Assembly: GCA_947442905.1 (NCBI GenBank) | Contig: CANEWV010000122.1 | Location: forward strand, 1 to 5,753 | DNA: 5,753 nucleotides | Direction: 5' to 3' | Source: Chitinophagaceae bacterium | GTDB taxonomy: Bacteria > Bacteroidota > Bacteroidia > Chitinophagales > Chitinophagaceae | Shown: one piece after another, positions 1-5,753 of the stretch | How positions within the stretch are numbered: the stretch's first letter is position 1 | How the letters are laid out: each line of letters opens with the position of its first letter | Translations under genes and position numbers: made by a program | The notes under the pieces: model-generated | What the model was told of the DNA's origin: nothing | Seen by the model: only the letters and a program-made list of their open reading frames with translations | Databases searched by the model: none

Positions 1-680
1 CCTCTAGTTACGGCGGTGGATAATAGCTCTGGCAGTACCGTATGGGAAATAGGCACACTATTTAAGCGAAAGCCCATTCGGTTGCTTTGCATGTCTATTT
101 CAAATCTTTTACTTTCAAAACTGTCTATTTCCTGTTTTGATAATACAGTAAAGTTGGGTCCTTGTATGCAACGAATGATATTGGAACGGTAAAATTCCTG
201 CGTATTTGCAGTCCAACCTAGTGTTAATGCATGTAATTGTCCCACCCCTTCAAAGTGATAACCAAATGATGCTACGGTATTTAAAACATCGTTTTTTAAA
301 AGCCTTCCTTTTTTACTTTCAAATCCACCTTGCACGGCTAGATAAATTCTAGCTCCATTAGCGCGCGTGTTAAATGATAGTTTTGATCCAGCATTTACAA
401 TAATGGGTTGATTGGCATACACGGTTTCGTTATCTAATGTAGCTGCATTTACAGCACCTGTAAATGCAAAAATGGTTTCTTTATGAAACAAAATCTCTGC
501 GGCAGGAATATGCATTTCTAAAGTAGTAGCTTCTCTTTTGTTTCCCACAAGTGCATTGGCAACCGCATGCGCTACCATATCCATAGAACCGCCCGGACTA
601 AACCCTTCCTGTTGTTTTCCATTTTTTGGTAAACCCTGTAAGCTGTCTAAAATTCCTGCTTTTGTAATTTGAATACTCAT
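1..680 (-). CDS. pxpC: 5-oxoprolinase subunit PxpC (biotin-dependent carboxyltransferase-like), 3' end cut off by the window edge
   Basis: This is the N-terminal 226 codons of a PxpC/KipA (YbgK-type) protein; family members usually have 310-340 residues, so about a third lies beyond position 1. With PxpA and PxpB, the family forms a cytoplasmic ATP-dependent 5-oxoprolinase producing glutamate. Seen: GGSMD at about 30-34 (usually GAMD), ANALVGN at 41-47, LEMHIP at 54-59, FTGAVNA at 73-79, RIYLAVQGGF at 111-120, GPNF at 174-177, SNRMGFRL at 199-206 and ELLSTAV at 218-224. The ATG overlaps the pxpB stop as ATGA, indicating translational coupling and fixing the start. Two things are odd. The N-terminal QDxGRxGxQ motif reads QGLPKNGKQ (15-23). 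The loop normally following the VxGG motif, with its GSxST and GG residues, is about 17 residues shorter, passing directly from GGFESKK to GRLLKND. The frame is open throughout, so this is divergence rather than a visible frameshift. Family assignment is firm; retained activity is uncertain. Confidence 0.88.
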   Translation of the reverse strand, partial: MSIQITKAGILDSLQGLPKNGKQQEGFSPGGSMDMVAHAVANALVGNKREATTLEMHIPAAEILFHKETIFAFTGAVNAATLDNETVYANQPIIVNAGSKLSFNTRANGARIYLAVQGGFESKKGRLLKNDVLNTVASFGYHFEGVGQLHALTLGWTANTQEFYRSNIIRCIQGPNFTVLSKQEIDSFESKRFEIDMQSNRMGFRLNSVPISHTVLPELLSTAVTR

Positions 681-1399
681 TGTTTATTTAGTTTTTCAAA
701 TTCAAAAAGAGAAATGGCATTAAATTTTACAAAGCTCCCGGGCTTTAGTAAAATATTTTCGTTTTCATCTATTAATGGAACTGGCGTTTTACCAATAATT
801 TGCCATCCACCAGGTGAATCACTTGGGTATATACCTGTTTGAACGCCAGCAATACCAACACTTCCAGCCTTTACAATTGGCCTTGGACTTTCATGTCTTG
901 GTGTTTGAATGGACGGATCTACAATACCCATATAAGCAAAGCCAGGTAAAAATCCATTCATAAAAACACGATATGTAGTAGCCGTATGTAATTCAATAAC
1001 TTCTTGTATAGTTAGGTTATGTTTTTGTGCAACTGATTCGATATCGAGACCCAAAGTTTTATCGTAACAAACTGGAATGATAATTTCTTTTTTGTTTGCC
1101 CCGGTGTCATTAACATGCTCTGTTAGATTAACTTCCATCCATTTTTTGATCACTGAACTAACGGATTGGATATTTTCTTTTTTTAATTGCTGCTCGTACA
1201 CCTTCATATAATCGTAAACAACGGTAATAGAACTGTAGGCAGGGATAATGTCTGTAACGCCTTCCAATTTATTTTTTAAAAGCGATGTCATTAGCATGTA
1301 TACCCTATCATTTGTTGCTACACTAATAGGTCCACCAAAATCAAGTGTAACCGCTTGATCTGATACCGAATAAATTTGATAAGAATGCGTGGCAGACAT
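677..1399 (-). CDS. pxpB: 5-oxoprolinase subunit PxpB (KipI family)
   Basis: A 240-residue cytoplasmic protein of the PxpB/KipI/YbgJ family, slightly longer than the approximately 218-residue E. coli protein. PxpB is the partner of PxpC in 5-oxoprolinase, which cleaves 5-oxoproline (pyroglutamate) to glutamate with ATP. The diagnostic features are present in order: an N-terminal alpha/beta region (1-90), IPVCYD at 108-113, VIELHT at 134-139, GFLPGFAYMG at 149-158, PRHESPRP at 167-174, KAGSVGIAG at 177-185, QTGIYP at 187-192 and SPGGWQIIGKTP at 195-206. No key motif looks damaged, in contrast to PxpC. The ATG at 1399 is the first in-frame start and follows GAGG by only 2 nt, so this is not a classical ribosome binding site. 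It is the first gene of a pxpB-pxpC operon diverging from rmuC. In Bacillus the homologue KipI inhibits the KinA sporulation kinase; that role is not expected here. Confidence 0.93.
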   Translation of the reverse strand: MSATHSYQIYSVSDQAVTLDFGGPISVATNDRVYMLMTSLLKNKLEGVTDIIPAYSSITVVYDYMKVYEQQLKKENIQSVSSVIKKWMEVNLTEHVNDTGANKKEIIIPVCYDKTLGLDIESVAQKHNLTIQEVIELHTATTYRVFMNGFLPGFAYMGIVDPSIQTPRHESPRPIVKAGSVGIAGVQTGIYPSDSPGGWQIIGKTPVPLIDENENILLKPGSFVKFNAISLFEFEKLNKQ

Positions 1400-1490
1400 A
1401 ACCTCAAATTACACCAACTATTTCATAATAAACCGTTACATTTTTTTGTTAAATAATTTTAGTGCTCCAATAGGTGGAGGACGCTCCGCG

Positions 1491-1498
1491 TATCTTTG
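1491..1498 (+). promoter_or_regulatory. Bacteroidota-type -7 promoter element for rmuC
   Basis: TATCTTTG is a perfect match to the TAnnTTTG -7 element used by the primary sigma factor of Bacteroidota. It ends 18 nt before the ATG at 1517, so transcription would start around 1505 and the 5' untranslated leader would be only about a dozen bases. I see no convincing TTG-type -33 element at the expected distance (about 1467-1473). The rest of the 117-nt divergent region (1400-1516) holds no clear promoter for pxpB on the other strand. This box matters for gene calling because it contains the in-frame TTG at 1496. Confidence 0.6.
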
Positions 1499-1516
1499 AT
1501 TTCTAAAATTTTACGT

Positions 1517-2788
1517 ATGAATGAATTTGTTTTGTATGCTTCCCTTGCCGTTAGTAGCCTATCGCTTTTACTTGTGATCCTGCTTCTTATAAAATCCAAT
1601 AGTGGCGCAGGTTTACAAAGCGAAATGGCCGTACTACAATCTAAAATTGCCCAACTAGAACATTCTATAAAAACAGATTTTAGCATGAATAGAACGGAAA
1701 TCAACAACAGACTACAATCTGGACTTGATAGCCTAATTCAAAAAACAGATGCCAATCATAAACTCAATAGAGATGATTTGAGAACAGGCTTAATTGATTT
1801 AACGCAAGAGCTTAAAAATAAATTTACCGACCTAACAGAAGGTCAATCTAAACTGGTGCAACAAACTGAAAAAAAGCTAGAGCAAATGCGCGAAACAGTA
1901 GACGAAAAGCTTCAAAAAACGTTGAATGAAAGACTGGGTCAATCCTTTGAAGCGGTGGGTAAGCAATTGGAAGCCGTCCAAGTTGGTCTTGGAGAAATGA
2001 AAACACTGGCAAATGATGTAGGTGGATTAAAAAAAGTGTTGAGTAACGTTAAAATGCGTGGTGGCATTGGTGAAGTGCAGCTAGCCATGTTATTAGAGCA
2101 GATTCTAGCACCAGAGCAGTATGCGGCCAATGTTAAAACCAAACAAAACAGTGCAGATATTGTAGAATTTGCCATTAAACTACCTGGGCGAGATGATAAC
2201 AACAAACAGATATGGCTTCCTATCGATGCTAAATTTCCTAAAGATGTCTATGAGCAGTTACAAACTGCTTATGACACTTCTGATTTACCTCAAATAGAAA
2301 TAGCGCAAAAAAATTTAGAGCAAACCATTAAAAAAATGGCTAAAGATATTTCTGATAAGTACATTGATCCTCCTAATACCACCGATTTTGGCATTTTATT
2401 TTTACCATTCGAAGGTATTTATGCCGAAGTGGTAAGAAAAGCTAGCTTACTCGAAGATTTACAGCGCAATTATAAAATAGTAGTGACGGGTCCAAGCACG
2501 CTAGCCGCCATTTTAAATAGTTTACAAATGGGCTTTAAAACACTGGCTATTCAAAAGCGAAGTGGTGAAGTCTGGAAAGTGCTTGGCAATGTAAAAACGG
2601 AGTTCGAAAAATTTGGCGGCCTAATTGAAAAAGCGCAAGGCAATATTCAAAATGGTCTCAAGCAACTTGATGAAGTAGTGGGTGTGCGTACCCGTGCCAT
2701 TCAGCGTCAATTAAGGGATGTAGAGGTTTTAAATGATGCACCAGATAGTTTAAATGCCCTCGAAAATCAGGGCATAACGCTTGATTAA
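1517..2788 (+). CDS. rmuC: RmuC family DNA recombination protein
   Basis: A 423-residue RmuC homologue. In E. coli RmuC limits inversions at short inverted repeats and has a predicted restriction-endonuclease-like core; its biochemical activity is not settled. Layout: a hydrophobic N-terminal anchor (about 4-26), a long charged coiled coil (about 30-178), then the RmuC domain. Motifs seen are RGGIGE (181-186), LPIDAKFP (234-241), FGILFLPFEGIYAEVV (291-306) and VTGPSTLAAILNSL (323-336). The Asp and Lys of IDAKF fit the D-x-K part of a PD-(D/E)xK-like site, which is my inference. The start chosen is ATG 1517. An in-frame TTG at 1496 would add seven residues but lies inside the TAnnTTTG promoter box, so it should not be transcribed. 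GGTGGAGG at 1473-1480 looks like a ribosome binding site but is upstream of the expected transcript start. The gene stands alone on the plus strand, with neighbours divergent on the left and convergent on the right. Confidence 0.92.
   Translation: MNEFVLYASLAVSSLSLLLVILLLIKSNSGAGLQSEMAVLQSKIAQLEHSIKTDFSMNRTEINNRLQSGLDSLIQKTDANHKLNRDDLRTGLIDLTQELKNKFTDLTEGQSKLVQQTEKKLEQMRETVDEKLQKTLNERLGQSFEAVGKQLEAVQVGLGEMKTLANDVGGLKKVLSNVKMRGGIGEVQLAMLLEQILAPEQYAANVKTKQNSADIVEFAIKLPGRDDNNKQIWLPIDAKFPKDVYEQLQTAYDTSDLPQIEIAQKNLEQTIKKMAKDISDKYIDPPNTTDFGILFLPFEGIYAEVVRKASLLEDLQRNYKIVVTGPSTLAAILNSLQMGFKTLAIQKRSGEVWKVLGNVKTEFEKFGGLIEKAQGNIQNGLKQLDEVVGVRTRAIQRQLRDVEVLNDAPDSLNALENQGITLD
2754..2775 (-). terminator. 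Candidate hairpin terminator of the minus-strand cluster, inside the 3' end of rmuC
   Basis: A perfect 7-bp inverted repeat, ATGCCCT (2754-2760) and AGGGCAT (2769-2775), encloses an 8-nt loop. Read on the minus strand it begins 10 nt after the hydrolase stop and is followed by TTTAAAC, a short and weak U-tract. Read on the plus strand no T-run follows, so termination of rmuC itself is less likely. There is no intergenic space here, so any terminator for either gene must lie within coding sequence. The stem is short and the tract poor, hence modest confidence. Confidence 0.35.
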
Positions 2789-3732
2789 GGTATATTTAAA
2801 AATGCACGAATGGCTGCAGCTACTTTGGTAGGCGTTTCTTCCATTGGCGCATGTCCAACATTCATTAACACAACAAGTTTACTTCCTTTGATGTCTTTAT
2901 TAAAAAGATATGCATTGGAAACGTTGATGAGCTGATCCTGATCGCCCCAAATAATAAGTGTTGGAATAGTAATTGTTTTTATAGGCGCAGGGGTTGGTTT
3001 AAAGCCGGCCTTAAAAATAGAGAGTGCCGCTTTTCTGTTACCCTCTCTTAATAGTAAATCGTGGTAACGGTTAATAGATTCGTCATTGATTTTAGTTTTA
3101 TCTACAAAAACACCCTCTAAACTTTTTTTGACTAAAAATTTAGGCGTTACCCATAATAATAAATTATTGATAACAGGCATACTTGCAATTTTAAAACCAA
3201 GAGATCCCTTTTCATTTTTTTTGGGATACCCACTTGCGTCAAGTAATATTAACTGTTGCACACGCGATTTGTTATATAATGCGTAATGCCATGCAATGCT
3301 TCCCCCTAGTGAGTTTCCAGCTACAATACAAGATGTAACTTTTAATTTTTCTAATACCGAATCTACAAAAATGTTATAGACATCTGCATTGTATGTGTTT
3401 TCTTTATTGGGCCCGGTTAACCCAAAAGCAGGTAGGTCAAAACGAATAATTTTCTTTTTGTCTTTTAGAAGCAGTGTTAAACTATCCCAGGTATGAAGGG
3501 ATGCCGATGTTCCGTGTATTAGCACAAGTGGAACCGTATCTGACTCGGGCCCTTCTATTGTATAATGTACCTGCATACCTAGCACAGGCAAAAATTTTGA
3601 TTCTTTGCTCGTATAAATAGGCAGTAGTGTTTCTAATTTTTTATCTGATTCTGCTAGCGCCAAAATTCCAACAATAACAACTATTAAAATTGTAATAATT
3701 CCTATCCCAGTATATTGTATAATCTTTTTCAT
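2785..3732 (-). CDS. Membrane-anchored alpha/beta-fold hydrolase
   Basis: A 315-residue serine hydrolase of the alpha/beta-fold superfamily. Residues about 6-27 form one strongly hydrophobic segment after MKK, so the enzyme is probably anchored in the inner membrane with the catalytic domain outside, or exported. Seen: the oxyanion-hole HG at 73-74 (LIHGTSAS), FDLPAFGLTGP at 98-108 matching the usual DxPGxGxS stretch with Ala for the central Gly, the nucleophile elbow GNSLGG at 139-144 with Ser141, WGDQDQL at 262-268 with Asp266 as the likely acid, and NVGHAP at 291-296 with His294. The triad is complete. A cap region lies at about 170-240. The substrate cannot be read from sequence; esterase, lipase-like or C-C hydrolase activity are all possible. 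The start is 5 nt after the stop of the thioredoxin-like gene, so it is probably last in a three-gene operon. Its stop codon overlaps that of rmuC. Confidence 0.88.
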   Translation of the reverse strand: MKKIIQYTGIGIITILIVVIVGILALAESDKKLETLLPIYTSKESKFLPVLGMQVHYTIEGPESDTVPLVLIHGTSASLHTWDSLTLLLKDKKKIIRFDLPAFGLTGPNKENTYNADVYNIFVDSVLEKLKVTSCIVAGNSLGGSIAWHYALYNKSRVQQLILLDASGYPKKNEKGSLGFKIASMPVINNLLLWVTPKFLVKKSLEGVFVDKTKINDESINRYHDLLLREGNRKAALSIFKAGFKPTPAPIKTITIPTLIIWGDQDQLINVSNAYLFNKDIKGSKLVVLMNVGHAPMEETPTKVAAAIRAFLNIP

Positions 3733-3737
3733 GAAAG

Positions 3738-4178
3738 TTATTGTTTATGGGCTTCTATAGATTCTTTAATTGATCTAACAAAATCAGCAGGGGCTATTGG
3801 TTGTTCATGACTCCAGCGCTTCAAAATATTTCCTTCGGCATCTGTAATGATGGTATAAGGAGCTAGCATTTTATTGTTAAAGCGTTCAAGTAGTATTGAA
3901 TTGTGGTAAAATTGTTTTTCGCTATCACCAGTCCGCTCTATCCCTAAATCTACTTTTAATAATACAACCTCTTTGTTCGCATAATCAATAAAGTCGCTGC
4001 TTTCAAATAATGCTTTTTCTAGTTTAACACTTTTAGCTTCTTTATTTTTATGGACAAAATGAATGAGGATGATTTTGTTTTCTTTTATTGACCTCTGTTT
4101 GGCAATATCAAAATTTGACTCCCAAGTTGGAGATAGTTGAATGAGTGGAAAAAGAAATATCAATAGTAGGCGGAGCAT
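3738..4178 (-). CDS. Exported thioredoxin-fold protein lacking the CxxC motif
   Basis: A 146-residue protein with a short hydrophobic signal peptide (about 1-16, no lipobox Cys) and one thioredoxin-like domain. It resembles Bacteroidota thioredoxin-family proteins in which an initial Trp and an 'EAKxxAKKENKxILLxF' helix-strand precede the active site: here Trp19, FDIAKQRSIKENKIILIHF (23-41). Where these normally have WCxxC followed by IKL, this protein reads KEAKSVKL (46-53), so both cysteines are replaced (Glu47, Ser50); the whole protein has no cysteine. The cis-proline equivalent is kept (Pro107 in LAPYTII), followed by TDAEGNILKRW (112-122). It should therefore be redox-inactive and act by binding or as a scaffold, which is inference. 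ATG 4178 is chosen over an upstream in-frame ATG at 4229: it lies 1 nt after the previous stop and directly begins the signal peptide, whereas the longer version adds 17 residues overlapping the neighbour. It is the middle gene of a probable operon. Confidence 0.78.
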   Translation of the reverse strand: MLRLLLIFLFPLIQLSPTWESNFDIAKQRSIKENKIILIHFVHKNKEAKSVKLEKALFESSDFIDYANKEVVLLKVDLGIERTGDSEKQFYHNSILLERFNNKMLAPYTIITDAEGNILKRWSHEQPIAPADFVRSIKESIEAHKQ

Positions 4179-4179
4179 G

Positions 4180-5697
4180 TTAATTTGTTTTATTGTTGCG
4201 CAACACCAATAACTGCGGGAAATGTTCAATTCCTTTCATAAGAAGTTGTGTCATTTCACTAAAGGTATAAATAAAAGAACCAAGTACGATATCTGTATCG
4301 CCATCCTTATCTATATCGGCGACTTCCATGGTAAGCCACTTTCCATTGGCAGCTTCTGGTGTAGAAGAAGCGCTGAACTGCATATTTCCCGTGTTTTCAA
4401 AATAAATAAATCCTTGTTCTGGTTTAGCAAGGTCGTCATAAAAAGAGATTGCTGCAATGTCTAAATCCCCATCTCCATCAAAGTCTCTAGCAACAGCTTT
4501 ACTAGCGCCATACATTGGAAAGAAAAAACTTTCTTTAAAATGATTGAGTTTGTCATTGATTAAAATGCGAACACCATGAAACCTTTTTTTAACCCTAGAT
4601 AAATCCCAGTTGTCTCCATTGGTCATAACGATGTCTAAATATCCATCTTTGTTAACATCCACCATTTCAAAATAACTTACACCATACACGGGTGGAAATT
4701 TAACCAGTGGCGTTTCTTTAAAACTACCACCGCCTTGATTTTCTAAATAATAAATGCCTTCGTAGGCCTGCGCCATCATTACTATGATGTCTAATTTTCC
4801 ATCTTTATTTAAATCTACTATTTCTGCTTTTCTAGCACCTGGTCGGTACACTAAAATGTTTTCTTTGCGGATATCACCACCATCCAGCCAACTTATTTTG
4901 CCGGTATGATTCCCAAATTGACAAATAAGGATATCTTCTTTTCCGTCCTGATTTAAATCTGCTTTTTCAATATTTACAGGTCTAGCCAAACCACCAAAAG
5001 AGCTCTTCTGATCGTTAGAGTCAAGTGATATCAACAAACCTTCTTTTTTTTCTGAAGGCGCAATGCTACCAATACATAAGGCCCTTGGTTCTTTATTTTT
5101 TTCAAACAATAAATCTACCACTGCAGATGGCGTGTTCCATGTTTCAGCGAGACGCAAATTTTTATCTAATGCATACAACTCATTAATGGCGTCACTCACA
5201 TACAATGTGCCAGTGGCTTCATTAAATTTAATCATGCTTGTTTTTGGTGCTTGTTTGTTGTCAATAAAAACAGGCTGATTAAAAAACTGTCGAATGGATG
5301 TTTTTACAACAGTTGTATTTTTAGCTGGAATTACGGTTGCTGGAGCTTTTGCAATATAAAAGTCAACAATTTTTTGCCAGTCCGATTTTGAAATAATGGG
5401 TGAATTTGGATAGACCCTCAATTTCTCTACAATAGCCGCCTCATCTGGTTCCATTTCTGCATAGGGGCTGTCATTAACGCCTCTAATGCCCAGTCGCCAA
5501 CCCATATTAGGTAGTATGCTTTCTTTCCAAGTTTTTTTATCTAGTAAATCAGGAGCCGTATAGATATGACAACTACCGCAATATTGCTTTGCAAGTGCTT
5601 CTCCACTTGTACTGGTTGGCGCAGTTTTTGAAGTAAAAGAAAAGAGTCCACAAACTATGACACTCAATAATCCAATTATTACTAATTTAATCTTCAT
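4180..5697 (-). CDS. Exported cytochrome c-like / FG-GAP (VCBS) repeat protein
   Basis: A 505-residue predicted periplasmic or surface protein. A Sec-type signal or N-terminal anchor covers about 1-26; Cys16 lies in VIVCG, a poor lipobox, so lipidation is doubtful. Residues about 30-117 form a cytochrome c-like domain with the heme-attachment motif CGSCH (Cys40, Cys43, His44) and a possible distal ligand Met65 in LPNMG. From about 130 the protein is a predicted beta-propeller with five calcium-type loops, each D-x-(N/D)-x-D-G-x-x-D: 247-255, 295-303, 347-355, 405-413 and 461-469, usually followed by hydrophobic I/V strands. Residues 150-240 probably hold weaker blades without the loop. Similar heme-plus-FG-GAP architectures occur in Bacteroidota and Planctomycetota without a settled function; electron transfer or ligand binding are possibilities. 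The start ATG 5697 precedes the signal peptide, with an A-rich leader and no clear Shine-Dalgarno. It is first in a tight cluster; the next gene begins 1 nt after its stop. Confidence 0.86.
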   Translation of the reverse strand: MKIKLVIIGLLSVIVCGLFSFTSKTAPTSTSGEALAKQYCGSCHIYTAPDLLDKKTWKESILPNMGWRLGIRGVNDSPYAEMEPDEAAIVEKLRVYPNSPIISKSDWQKIVDFYIAKAPATVIPAKNTTVVKTSIRQFFNQPVFIDNKQAPKTSMIKFNEATGTLYVSDAINELYALDKNLRLAETWNTPSAVVDLLFEKNKEPRALCIGSIAPSEKKEGLLISLDSNDQKSSFGGLARPVNIEKADLNQDGKEDILICQFGNHTGKISWLDGGDIRKENILVYRPGARKAEIVDLNKDGKLDIIVMMAQAYEGIYYLENQGGGSFKETPLVKFPPVYGVSYFEMVDVNKDGYLDIVMTNGDNWDLSRVKKRFHGVRILINDKLNHFKESFFFPMYGASKAVARDFDGDGDLDIAAISFYDDLAKPEQGFIYFENTGNMQFSASSTPEAANGKWLTMEVADIDKDGDTDIVLGSFIYTFSEMTQLLMKGIEHFPQLLVLRNNKTN

Positions 5698-5708
5698 TTT
5701 TCTTAATT

Positions 5709-5737
5709 TTACAATGCTTTGTAATTGTTCGTTACAA
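5709..5737. repeat. Three iterated TTACAA/TTGTAA half-sites upstream of the cytochrome/FG-GAP gene
   Basis: TTACAA (5709-5714), TTGTAA (5719-5724) and TTACAA (5732-5737) alternate in orientation with spacers of 4 and 7 nt. The last copy overlaps the -7 box on the minus strand; the first two should lie in the transcribed leader, ending 11 nt before the ATG. They could be operator half-sites. Alternatively, since the middle copy can pair with either outer copy, they could be two mutually exclusive weak hairpins. The sequence is AT-rich and each arm is only 6 nt, so chance is possible. Confidence 0.35.
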
Positions 5738-5742
5738 ATATA
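5735..5742 (-). promoter_or_regulatory. Bacteroidota-type -7 promoter element for the three-gene cluster
   Basis: On the minus strand this reads TATATTTG, a perfect TAnnTTTG. Transcription would begin around 5728, giving a leader of about 30 nt before the ATG at 5697. The matching -33 element would fall beyond the right edge of the window, so it cannot be checked. No equally good box is visible in the 1-nt or 5-nt gaps inside the cluster, which supports a single transcript for all three genes. Confidence 0.55.
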
Positions 5743-5753
5743 TTAACCCGCTA

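Noticed and set aside
1405..1411. TAATTTG on the minus strand just ahead of pxpB, as a possible -7 promoter box
   Set aside because: It is one base short of TAnnTTTG and lies only a few bases from the start codon, with no -33 element seen upstream.
1434..1440. CGTTACA shared by the rmuC/pxpB intergenic region and the promoter at 5730-5736, as a common regulatory site
   Set aside because: Seven bases in AT-rich DNA is easily chance, and the iterated half-sites seen at 5709-5737 are absent near 1434.
1462..1487. CTCC/GGAG/CTCC short complementary segments in the divergent intergenic region, as a hairpin or operator
   Set aside because: Stems are only about 4 bp with alternative pairings; too weak to call.
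1474..1506. GTG-initiated ten-codon reading frame preceded by a purine-rich stretch, upstream of rmuC
   Set aside because: It overlaps the -7 promoter box and most of it would lie upstream of the transcript start, so it is unlikely to be translated.
1939..2205. Open frame on the minus strand inside rmuC, and similar frames at 1459-1707, 3086-3286, 4222-4464 and 5063-5278
   Set aside because: They lie antisense to, and largely within, well-supported genes, have no recognisable domain or promoter, and read as shadows of the real frames.
4179..4229. Longer start (ATG 4229) for the thioredoxin-like gene, adding 17 residues with a WCC stretch
   Set aside because: The extension overlaps the coding end of the upstream gene by about 50 nt and would bury the signal peptide; ATG 4178 gives 1-nt spacing and an immediate signal sequence. 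The two extra cysteines are therefore not a replacement redox site.
5650..5697. Lipoprotein signal at Cys16 of the cytochrome/FG-GAP protein
   Set aside because: The residues before Cys16 are VIV rather than a normal lipobox (small residue at -1), so a Sec signal or anchor is more likely.

Overview
The window looks like ordinary chromosome from a member of the Bacteroidota, perhaps near the Chitinophagaceae/Sphingobacteriia; the exact family is a guess. The DNA is AT-rich, purine-rich Shine-Dalgarno sequences are weak or missing before most starts, and two perfect copies of the Bacteroidota -7 promoter element (TAnnTTTG) sit just upstream of genes. The mix of RmuC, an FG-GAP/VCBS protein with a CxxCH heme motif, and an exported thioredoxin-fold protein also fits this phylum. 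There is no sign of a mobile element, CRISPR array, tRNA or rRNA.

Left block (1-1399, minus strand): pxpB followed by pxpC, overlapping by 4 nt (ATGA). These encode two of the three subunits of the prokaryotic 5-oxoprolinase, which opens 5-oxoproline to glutamate using ATP. pxpC runs off the left edge. PxpB looks intact, but the visible part of PxpC has lost two regions that are usually well conserved. pxpA is not in the window.

Middle (1400-2788, plus strand): a 117-nt divergent intergenic region carries a TAnnTTTG box for rmuC. RmuC is a membrane-anchored coiled-coil protein with a nuclease-like domain, linked to limiting DNA rearrangements. Its stop codon overlaps, on the opposite strand, the stop codon of the next gene.

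Right block (2785-5753, minus strand): a tight three-gene cluster, read from right to left. First comes an exported protein with a CGSCH cytochrome c-like heme site and five calcium-type DxDxDG loops of a predicted beta-propeller. One nucleotide later begins a small exported thioredoxin-fold protein with no cysteines. Five nucleotides later begins a membrane-anchored alpha/beta hydrolase with an intact Ser-Asp-His triad. A -7 box and three TTACAA/TTGTAA half-sites lie ahead of the first gene. All three products should act at or outside the inner membrane; a shared function is inferred only from their arrangement.

I found no clear new system. The items most worth checking are the degenerate PxpC, the redox-dead thioredoxin fold in the cytochrome/propeller cluster, and the iterated half-sites over the cluster's promoter.
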